Of a stretch of 44,020 bases of DNA, positions 7,152 to 16,100 are shown piece by piece. The notes beneath the pieces were generated by a model. That model saw nothing but the letters and a program-made list of their open reading frames with translations, had not been told where the DNA came from and ran no database searches. The stretch spans positions 1 to 44,020 of the forward strand of contig NZ_JAELTU010000048.1 of the NCBI RefSeq assembly GCF_016429015.1, read 5' to 3'. Position 1 is the stretch's first letter. Each line of letters begins with the position of its first letter. This DNA is from Rhizobium sp. ASV20. Its GTDB lineage: Bacteria; Pseudomonadota; Alphaproteobacteria; Rhizobiales; Rhizobiaceae. A program made the translations under genes and the position numbers.

Positions 7152-10100
7152 CTACTTTGCCACGACGATCTGCGTAGCGGCGCTCGTTCCCTCGACGCCC
7201 TTCCGGTAGATCGTTTCTGCAAGCGCCTGAGGCTCGGTATATGTGCCCGGGATCAGCGCGCGCATCCGATAGGCGAATGTGTAATTGCCTTTCGGAAGCG
7301 TGTCGTAGGCGCTGAAGACCTGATCGTCGCCATAGGAAACCCAGTCCGCCGCCAAAGTCGGCGCTACGGACGGTGTGGCTTCGGCGGGTGCGGTTGCAAT
7401 GTTTGGATTGAGGGGATCAAGCCCCGCTGCAAGCGGCATGGTGAGGGCCACATGCGTACGATCCTCGGAGACGACCAGATCAACCCGCTCCTCCAGCACA
7501 TCTCCGACCTTCAGTGCGATCGTGCCGTTGGCATCGGGGGCAAGCTTCTCCAGAGGAGCGTTGCCGGCGGGGACGCGGTAGAGCGTGCGGGTGAGGGCGA
7601 AGCCTTCGCTGCGAGCCTGTGCCTTGTAGCCAGGCTCGGCGGGCAAGTAGCTCGTCTCGACCAGCGCGAGAGCCGGCGCGGCCCCGCCGTTGCGGATGGT
7701 AACGCTGCCCGAATCCAAAGAAACCTGCCGCAGCACCGGCGTATTCGCGTCGAGCGTAAGGGACTGCGCGTTGCCGTTCTGCGTCATCGTCAATGGCAGC
7801 GGCGTGGTTGGGCGCTGCCAAACGGTTGCAAGCGCGCGGATCGCGGCGGCTGTTGCGTTGGTCGAGCCCCAGCCGTCGCCCTCGCCCAATTGCAGCAGGG
7901 CATTTTTCAGAGCGGGGTAACGTGGATCGCCTTCAGAGGTTAAAGCAGCCGCACGTACCATTTCGGCAAGACTGCGGGCTTCCGAGGGCAGGATGATGGG
8001 ATTGCCGTCATCCTCAGTCTGGCCGTTGTAGACCAGCTGGCCATCGCGGGAGAGGATGCGCACGCGTGACCACATCGCATCGGCCAGACCGGCGACCAGG
8101 CGCGGATCGGCGTCAGTCGCCCCTGCCGCCGCCGCCGTCATTCGAGCGACGCTGACATTCGGCATCTGGGCCGCGGAGCGAGCGAACTCTGCGGCATAGG
8201 CCGGATCGAGCTTGCCGCCATCCGCCAGCGCCGTCAGCGCCTCGACGCGTTCACGAATTTCATTACCGGTCAGCAGATGCGGATAATCCGACCGCAGAGA
8301 TAGCTTGAGCACATTGGCAAGGCGTTCCGTCAGAGCCTTGTCCGTCGGCTCGCCTGCCTTGTCTGCGGCAACCAGGAACGAATAGGCCCATGCCGTCAGC
8401 GTGACATTGCCTTTGCTATGAGGCCAGAAGCCGACAAGCCCATCTGCGTCTACCGCCTGAGTGATGGCCAGAACGGTATTGTGAACGTCACTCTCGATGC
8501 GCTTGTCGAGCCTTGCCGCGGCGAGGATGGGCGTGAAGTTCTTGAAAGCCAGGTCAGACGAGGCCAGCGAGATCCGCTGCTCCGTCGATCCGTAGGGAGA
8601 CGCAACCAGGCTATTCAACCCCGCGACCAGTTTTACCATCGCCGGATCCGACGTCAGGGTTACGACACGCTGGAAAGATCCTGGGCGAATGGTCTCCTGC
8701 GGCGCCGACAGAGTTTTTTCTCCGCCGGCGGGGATGTCGACAATCTCATAATGCTTGGTGGGAATGCTGTCGGGCTTGATCGGCAACGTGATTTCCACGG
8801 CGTCTCGCGAGTGGTCGGCAAGACGCTCGACGCCAAAACGCAGACGCACATCGTCCTTGCCAGGCTTCTGTTGCGGTACCGAAGCGAGCACGCCGATATG
8901 GGCCGGCTTGTTTTGCTCCCAAGTGAAGGAAATATCCTTGTCGCCGGTAAGTGTCAGGCCGTCGGACGCTATGGTGGCGGCCCCTTGGCCACCGCCGCCC
9001 TCGACCACACGGGCAATAACGCCGGCTTCGAATTGATCGCCCTCTCGCAGGAAGCGAGGCAGGGCGGGTTGCGCCACGATTTCCTGGCGGATCAGCATTT
9101 CGCCGGTGCCGTAGCCGAAGCGGTCAGGGCCGCTGACCGCCTTCGCCCGCAGCTTGAACACCGTGAGCGAGTCCGGAAGTTTGACCTTGATCTTGGCTGT
9201 ACCGTCGGGGCCGACCTTCACGTCAGGAAGGTAGATTGGCACGGGTGTGAAGTTCTTGCGGACGGAAATATTATTATCCGTGCCCCAGTCCTCACGCTCA
9301 TCGCCCCCGGGCACTTCGTCGAGTGGGATTATGCCGAAGGCCATGTTGCGCGTATCGCGCAGCGTCATCGTCGATTTGCGTTTGACGATGAAGTTCGGCA
9401 GCGGGTCCAGCGGCTGCTCGGTCGCCAGCGACAGCACAGCCTGATCGACCATCCAGAAGGTCGCGTCGCCCGAAATCGGTTGGCCGAGATCGTCAGCCAG
9501 ATGCAGCGTTACTTCCACCTCGTCGCCCGGGCGAGCCTTCTTTGGATAGTCCAGCTTGACGGTGACCGTATTCTTGACCGGCTTGACCGTGACCGTCTTC
9601 GTCGCCGCGATCGTGACCGGTTTGCCCTGGTCGAAAGGCGCTCTCGGTGAGGGGGCACTGTTATCAAGCCGCCCGCGCATGATGAGGAAATGGACTGGCA
9701 CCTCCGGCATCTGCTCCTTGCGGACCGGGAGTGCATAGTGGCCGTAGCCGTCGGCTATATCGACCCAATTGTAGCTGAACTTGCCTTCAGGCTCTTCGAC
9801 GATCGCCAGAGCGTGCGCAGACTGGAAAGGAGACTGGATCAGCAGATTGGCGGTCTCGCCCGGGATATAGCTGTCCTTGTCGGTCGTGACGATTGCCGTT
9901 CGGGCCGGTGGCTGCGCCCATGTCACCGGCGTGGAGCCGCCGACAAAGAAGTCGACGCTCACTTGCTGCCGACGGCCGACGCGGTCGCTGGCTTCGAGCT
10001 GGATAATATAGACGCCGGCTTCCTTGGCTTCCAAAGCAAGTGTCTGAATATCCTTGGTGCTAGTGATCTTGCGCTCCAGCAGAGTCTCGTCGATCTCCTG

Positions 10101-13100
10101 CGTGACATATTTCGCCGAGCCCTGGCTGAAATCGCTCGCCTGCAAGGTCGAAGTCCAGTTACGATGGATCAGACGTGCTGTCATTTCGAGCCCTTCGACC
10201 GGCTCGCCATTGCCATCGACCGCCAGAATTTGCGGCTCGATTGCGCCAGGCGCCGGTACATAACGCGGCACTTTCAGGCCCAGCACGAACGGCGGAAGTG
10301 CATAGACATTTGTGATGCTGCGCACCTGCAGATCGTCATCGCCCGTGACCGTTGCCTCGATCATGTAGCGGCGCGGCTGCGCCGTGGGTTCGATCGTCGT
10401 GTCGAAGCTGATGCGCGAAGCGCCGCCGGCATCCGTGCTTCCGTCTTTCTCAAGTGCCGGCGAGGATTTGAATTCGCTGCCGCCGGCATAACGGGCGTCC
10501 GTCGAGAAAAGGAAGCCGTCGTGTCCGGGAGGTGTCCAGTTGTAGGGATATTGGACGGCTCGCCAATGGATCGGCCGGTCCGCCAGCAACCCGCCGGCAA
10601 AGTAGCGCGCGATCAGGTCGACGTTGAAGGAAGCATCAAGCGGTACGGTCTGCGGATTGTTGAGCACGACCTCGAAGGTCGGCAGCCGATAAGCCTCCTT
10701 CTTGAAGGAGATGCTGCCGCATTGGAGAGTCTGGTCGCGCGTGTCGGCACTGTCGGCAGCTGCGGCCTGAGCGCTATCGGGCTGGCTGTCCTGGGCCGCG
10801 CCGTCATCGCCGCCGTTGCCGCTCGTCTGGCCATCGCCGGTATCGTCGCCGTCATCCGACTTCTGAGCCGGCTGATCATCGCCGGTTGCTTTCGTCGGAT
10901 CATCCGGCTCGAAATGAACCTGATAGTCGCCCGTTGCCGGCGTCGCAGCGTCGAATTTGTGATAGAAGTTGCCGAATTCGTCCAGCTTGACCGGTATGCG
11001 CCATTCCTGCTTGTCCGGGCCGGTGACCACAAGCTGTCCGCCCGCTTGCGCAAGGTTCAGATGGCCGCCGCGATAGCTACGGACAAAGCCCTTGATATGA
11101 ACAGGCTCTTCGGGGCGATAAATCGGCCGTTCGGTGAAGACGTGGCAAAGCGTACGGGCTTGTTCGGTGCGATCCGCATCCGGATTGGTGGTCCAGTCCA
11201 GCCAGGAGGTCGAGGGTTTGGTCCAGTTGTTCTGGGCATATTGTGCCGGGGCGTGATCGGGATCGATGACCAGCGTATCCAGCCCCTTCGTCACGATGAC
11301 GCGGCGGATTCTCGCCTCGGTGCGCTGTTTGAGATCCCATGAAAAGAAGCCTTTGGCGTCCGTGGTCCCGGTTGAGAGCATGACGAACTTGCCGTCTCGC
11401 ATTCCGTCCAGCCGAATCTGCGCGCCGTCGATCGGATTGCCTGTTGCGAGCGAAGTGACTGCGAAGCGAACGCGGTCGGGCTCCTCGACTGCGCTCAGGG
11501 TAAGGTCGGTCACCTGGACCCGCAGCCAATGGCGGCTCTGGTCGTCCACCGCGCGCAGTCCGATCAGGTATGTTCCGGGTTGGTCGGGACCGAGAATCTT
11601 GGCGAAAAGCGGCTTGAGGTCGAGGCCAAACTTGCTATTCACGCCGCCCTTGCGGATCGGCAGATCCACGAGCTGCGACACGGCGGGCGAGCCCAGATTC
11701 TTGATGCGCGCAGCGACTGCATCGCTCGAAATATCGTCGATCCCGACCCATTTCTGCGGCTCCTTGCCCGGCAGTGGCGGCTGGTCGTCATCCTTGGTAT
11801 CGAGGCCTGCTTGCGGGAAGGGCCAGAAATCGCGCGACAGCGGATCGATCGCATGGATCCTGATGTCGGCCCGATCATAGCCGCGACCGCGCAAGGGGAC
11901 GAGCTGCGGACCGAAGCGTTCGACCAAACCTTGCGAGGCGTCCCAGGCGAGAGACGCCGGCTCCGGCGAAAACGCGAATTTCCGATTGAACGCAGCAGCC
12001 AGCGGCCTGCCGCGGTCATCGTGCACGGCGCCTGCGGCAACGTTGAGAGTATAGACCTTATCCGTCAAGAAGCGGCCGTGGATGTAAAGCCGTCCGTTGC
12101 TCGCCTGCGCCGTCAGGTCGTCGACGGGGGGCGTGATGCGCAGGGCGTCGCGGGCGGAGAGCTGGTCTCCAGCGACGGGATTGCCGGAAAACCGGAAGAT
12201 CAGGCTGCGGCCCTGAACCGAACGGGCCGTGCGCGCTTCCGCATTCCCGTCATCGCTTGAACCGCTGTCGTCATCTGATGTGCTTGCCGTCGCACCCGAC
12301 GTGCAGCGCATGATGCCGTCGATCGTGGCGGTGTCGAAGCCACGCCCACAATCCGAACCCGTCATGGTGAAGGGAATGGTCGTGCGCACCCGTAGCTCGA
12401 ACGTCTGATCGGCAAAGTCAGGAGTATCGGCCAATTTCAGCCGCACAAGGATAATACGACCATCCGGTACGGCACTGCGAAGTTTCACGACATAGGATTG
12501 CTGGTCGCTGCGCGCGGCGCGTTCCAGCGGTTGGATGTCGAAATCCTCAGCACCCAAGGTCAAACCGCCTTCGTCGCCGATCCCTGGCGACGGGCGCACT
12601 TCGATCGACAGCAGGCGTTTTAGCGCCGCAACATCGACGGGCTCGGCAAATGTCAATGTGACCTGGTCAAGGTCGTTGACCGGATCTGCATCGGCCGCCG
12701 GGACGGTGGAGACGGGCAGAGGCAGCAGAGGTATCAGTTCGGCCTCGCTGCCGGCCTCGCCGCTATGGCCGACCATCTTCACCTTGACGCGATTAAGCGG
12801 CTTCCATTTGTCGGCCGGGCGGAATTGCAGGGCGCGGGGGCCAAGCCACTGCCAGGCGCCGGCGGCTTGCGGTTCCATCGTAACGAGGCGATCGGGAGCG
12901 TCCTCCGGCCCGCCCGCTTTCGGACCGGTGTCGCTTGGAAAGAAAATCGTCACGGGGTCATAGGCCCGCAGAAATCTCTCGGGCACGATCTTGACGCCAT
13001 CGGCTCGCTGCAAAACATCGAGGCTTGACGGTGCGGCCGGTTGCTGTGCCCAGGCAGGCGCTATCAGCGCGCAAGAGGCCACGGACAGGGCGATGAGAAA

Positions 13101-13124
13101 TGCAATCTTTTTCATTGGCTTCAC
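7152..13124 (-). CDS. Alpha-2-macroglobulin-like protein (YfhM/YfaS class), thioester cysteine absent
   Basis: A 1990-residue exported protein of the bacterial alpha-2-macroglobulin family, which traps attacking proteases in the periplasm. The N-terminus is a signal peptide; 'VASC' near residue 18 resembles a lipobox, but cleavage after AWA (about residue 26) is also possible, so lipidation is uncertain. An MG2-type strand 'ERPIYRPEEPVHIKGFV' is near residue 668, a very acidic, Asp/Gly/Ser-rich insert at about 748-795, the conserved A2M domain with 'LPDSLTVFKLRAKAVS' near 1300, and the thioester domain at about 1490-1780. At the thioester site the sequence reads G-S-T-E-Q with Ser1513 where Cys is needed, so no covalent thioester can form. 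The GTG at 13124 overlaps the upstream stop by 4 nt and has GGGA upstream; an ATG three codons on (13115) is an alternative. Operon: upstream giant gene, this gene, pbpC. Confidence 0.93.
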   Translation of the reverse strand: MKPMKKIAFLIALSVASCALIAPAWAQQPAAPSSLDVLQRADGVKIVPERFLRAYDPVTIFFPSDTGPKAGGPEDAPDRLVTMEPQAAGAWQWLGPRALQFRPADKWKPLNRVKVKMVGHSGEAGSEAELIPLLPLPVSTVPAADADPVNDLDQVTLTFAEPVDVAALKRLLSIEVRPSPGIGDEGGLTLGAEDFDIQPLERAARSDQQSYVVKLRSAVPDGRIILVRLKLADTPDFADQTFELRVRTTIPFTMTGSDCGRGFDTATIDGIMRCTSGATASTSDDDSGSSDDGNAEARTARSVQGRSLIFRFSGNPVAGDQLSARDALRITPPVDDLTAQASNGRLYIHGRFLTDKVYTLNVAAGAVHDDRGRPLAAAFNRKFAFSPEPASLAWDASQGLVERFGPQLVPLRGRGYDRADIRIHAIDPLSRDFWPFPQAGLDTKDDDQPPLPGKEPQKWVGIDDISSDAVAARIKNLGSPAVSQLVDLPIRKGGVNSKFGLDLKPLFAKILGPDQPGTYLIGLRAVDDQSRHWLRVQVTDLTLSAVEEPDRVRFAVTSLATGNPIDGAQIRLDGMRDGKFVMLSTGTTDAKGFFSWDLKQRTEARIRRVIVTKGLDTLVIDPDHAPAQYAQNNWTKPSTSWLDWTTNPDADRTEQARTLCHVFTERPIYRPEEPVHIKGFVRSYRGGHLNLAQAGGQLVVTGPDKQEWRIPVKLDEFGNFYHKFDAATPATGDYQVHFEPDDPTKATGDDQPAQKSDDGDDTGDGQTSGNGGDDGAAQDSQPDSAQAAAADSADTRDQTLQCGSISFKKEAYRLPTFEVVLNNPQTVPLDASFNVDLIARYFAGGLLADRPIHWRAVQYPYNWTPPGHDGFLFSTDARYAGGSEFKSSPALEKDGSTDAGGASRISFDTTIEPTAQPRRYMIEATVTGDDDLQVRSITNVYALPPFVLGLKVPRYVPAPGAIEPQILAVDGNGEPVEGLEMTARLIHRNWTSTLQASDFSQGSAKYVTQEIDETLLERKITSTKDIQTLALEAKEAGVYIIQLEASDRVGRRQQVSVDFFVGGSTPVTWAQPPARTAIVTTDKDSYIPGETANLLIQSPFQSAHALAIVEEPEGKFSYNWVDIADGYGHYALPVRKEQMPEVPVHFLIMRGRLDNSAPSPRAPFDQGKPVTIAATKTVTVKPVKNTVTVKLDYPKKARPGDEVEVTLHLADDLGQPISGDATFWMVDQAVLSLATEQPLDPLPNFIVKRKSTMTLRDTRNMAFGIIPLDEVPGGDEREDWGTDNNISVRKNFTPVPIYLPDVKVGPDGTAKIKVKLPDSLTVFKLRAKAVSGPDRFGYGTGEMLIRQEIVAQPALPRFLREGDQFEAGVIARVVEGGGGQGAATIASDGLTLTGDKDISFTWEQNKPAHIGVLASVPQQKPGKDDVRLRFGVERLADHSRDAVEITLPIKPDSIPTKHYEIVDIPAGGEKTLSAPQETIRPGSFQRVVTLTSDPAMVKLVAGLNSLVASPYGSTEQRISLASSDLAFKNFTPILAAARLDKRIESDVHNTVLAITQAVDADGLVGFWPHSKGNVTLTAWAYSFLVAADKAGEPTDKALTERLANVLKLSLRSDYPHLLTGNEIRERVEALTALADGGKLDPAYAAEFARSAAQMPNVSVARMTAAAAGATDADPRLVAGLADAMWSRVRILSRDGQLVYNGQTEDDGNPIILPSEARSLAEMVRAAALTSEGDPRYPALKNALLQLGEGDGWGSTNATAAAIRALATVWQRPTTPLPLTMTQNGNAQSLTLDANTPVLRQVSLDSGSVTIRNGGAAPALALVETSYLPAEPGYKAQARSEGFALTRTLYRVPAGNAPLEKLAPDANGTIALKVGDVLEERVDLVVSEDRTHVALTMPLAAGLDPLNPNIATAPAEATPSVAPTLAADWVSYGDDQVFSAYDTLPKGNYTFAYRMRALIPGTYTEPQALAETIYRKGVEGTSAATQIVVAK

Positions 13125-16100
13125 TTCGATCCCGAGGGCTTCAAACCGGCATTTTGCAGATAGTCATTGACGACTTCAGGCGGCGGTCCCGCCGGCGGCG
13201 GCGACAGCCCGACGACAGCAGGCCTGACGACCAGCGTCGGAGCGTCCGCCGGCGCTCGTGCCTCCAGCAGATAGGTGCCCGGCTCGAGCTCCTTCAGCTG
13301 GTTGATACCGTCACCGAGTACCTGACCCCTGGCGTCGAGCAGACGGCCGACAGCCAGATCGGGATCGGAGCGGAGGCCGACGCCGATATTCCCCTTACTC
13401 TTCACCTCGAATCCGAAGAGAGCGGTTGCGCCCGGCGCGAGCACGATCGAGGTGCCAACGCCCTCGCTCACCGGAATGACTGGCGTCGCCACAATATCCG
13501 CCGTGCCTGATAGGGGGCCGTCGTGGGTGGAGTAGAGGGTAAGAACGGCCTCGCCGGGCGCGATATAGCGATGAAATGCAGCGCCCATGGGGAATAACTG
13601 CAAATCGTGGCGGCCATTCTGTGCGAGGTCGACGATCACAGGCGCGTCGGTGCTGACATCGAGAACCATCGGCTGAGCGGGGGCAAGACGAAACGCCATT
13701 GCCTGACCCTCAAGCACTGCACTCTGAGGCGGGTTGATCGACTTCGGCTCGGGCTTGGGCCAGGGCGAGTTGCCATTGCGTTCCAGCCACAATGCCACCA
13801 GCCCGGCTCCGTGATCGAGGATCAGCTGGCCGGCGCCTGATAAAGTGATGTTTTGTCCACGCAGGACCTTGCCGTCGCTTGCGACAAAGGTTGCCGTGCC
13901 GCCGGAAACATTCACGATGTCTCCTTTCATCGCATCCACGGCAATCGCCTCCGATCCCGCCGTGCCAAAGAAGCGGCGCAGGATCTGGTCGGCGCCAAGC
14001 GCGGTGGTTTGCCCGGGCGACAGGCTGATGCGGGCGGATGCAGGTGCATTGCTCAGGTTGACCAGCCGGATTTCATTGGCTGATGTCGCAATGGTGCGGG
14101 AGAGCGGCGAGGCGCCTGACCAGACATTCAATGGTTCGGGATCGGATGGGCCGGAGACCACGGCGATGCCAGGCGCCAGATCGAGCGTTAAGCGCTTCGC
14201 TCCCGCCGGCAGTTGGAGCGGCCGTGCGCTGAAGGCCGGTATGGGTGCGGCATAGCTGCCGCTCAGTTTGACCGTGTCGATTTCAGCCGCATCGATCGAG
14301 CTTAGCCGCACTTGCAGGCTTTCATCGCCTCCGGCATTCCACAGGTGCAGATCCCGCTCGCCCGCCAGGGCGACAGCGCTGTTGGCGCCGACACCCATGC
14401 CGTGTCCGGCATCGAGCCCAGGTTGTCCAAAGGCAGACTGCGCCAACCACAGCCGGACCTTGCCTTGAGGGGGCGCTTCGGCCGGAAGATTGGCCTGATC
14501 GCCCGCGGGCAGCGTCAGCGCAACCTCGCCATCGAGCTTTGCCGGCGTTGCCCGCACAGAACCGCTCTTGCGGGAGACTAACCATAAACGGTCCGATTGC
14601 GGAGCAAAGAGCCCCGACGCGATTGAGGCAAGTGGATGATCCTCGCTTGCGCCTGCAAGCAGATCCCCGGCGGCATCCAGCTGAACCAGCCCTGCGGCCG
14701 GCACCTGCACGAGCGCAATATTCACAGCAACGCCAAGATCTTTGATAGTTGCGGGTTCGAGCGCAACATCGCCGAGTGCGCCCAACTGACGCGAAACGCT
14801 GTCCACGCCGACTTTGATCGGAGCGGAACCTCCATCGAGCGTCCACACCGATGCACGCCATTGGGTGTGGCTCTCAGAGCTGGGCCAGGCGATGAAAGGC
14901 GTGTGGCCATGAGCGAAGGCTTGCGGCTTCCAGCTTCCATCGGCTGCCAATGTGTCGACCGAGAGCACCAGTTCGCTGGTTGACTGCGCTGCTACGAGCG
15001 CGAGGCGATCTTTCTCTCCCGTCGGCAATGGGAAGGTGAAAACGGAGTTGCCGGTGACTGCGACGCTGCTGCCCGCGGTAAGCGCCGGCTGCGGCAGCTC
15101 CTGAGGCAGGGCAAATTGAACCTCTATATTCGAGGAGTTTGACTGATCGTCGCCTTCCGCTTGCTGATCGCTGTCGTTTGATGTCGTCTGATCGTCCGAA
15201 CCGTTGCCCGATGGGCTGCTCGCGGCGGCGGCCCGTTCCAGGCCAAGCGTATAGGATCCAGCCGGCAGGCGGCGGGAAAGGGCGATATTCCAATCGTTGC
15301 TGCGGCCGGACAGCCGTTCGATCACGGTTCCGTTGGAGCCCTTCAGCACAGCTTTCAACTCGCTACGGCCGAAGGTGCTGAGGCTGACGACGCGATCTTT
15401 TGCAACGTTGAAAGAGAGCACGCTGGGTAGGTCGACGAAGCGCGCCTCGCCCGGCTGCAGATCCTTGGCGTTCAGGGTGATTTCATAGTCCAGCCGGTCG
15501 TCATGGGCGAGGCTGCTGAGTTCGATGCGATAGTGCCCCGCCTTCAACTTGCCACTGTATTTCGGACTGGCGGCAAATCTCGCGATTTGCTCCTGGTCGC
15601 CGCGGATCAAAGTACCGATCATGCCCTCGGTCAGGTCGACGCTGACTTCGGAATCGGCGGCGAGATCGAATGTCCAGCTGTCCGGAGTGCGGGCGTCGCC
15701 TTTGCCCTGCGGCTCGCGCCACTGGAATTTCTGTGCTTCGTTGAAGGCCAGCGGATGTGGTCCGTGACCTTGCAGCTGCGGAGGGTCGACGATGGTCGTC
15801 AGCCGGGCGACAAACCGGGTATCGACCTCGCGCGGCTGGATCACGAGGCGATAATGCCCCGGCGCGAAATCCTGCGTGATGGTGGAGAGGGGACCGGGAG
15901 CCGTCAGCGGCCAACCGTCGGAATCCTCGATACGGGCTGAAAGATCGCCCCCGAGTGCATAGAGATCAAGCTGATAGGATCCTGCCTGGGCGATTTCTAT
16001 CGGTACGATGCCGCCGCTGGCGCTGGACAAAACACCGCGGCTGCTGCTTTCGGGAACCAGCGTCGCAGCCTGCGCAAGCGAGGCTTGGATTGCGCCGATG

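Noticed and set aside
9690..11342. 550-codon open frame on the plus strand, antisense to the macroglobulin gene
   Set aside because: The product is Arg/Ala/Leu-rich with no recognisable motif, and the opposite strand has a clear domain-rich protein. Long antisense frames are expected in GC-rich DNA with strong codon bias.
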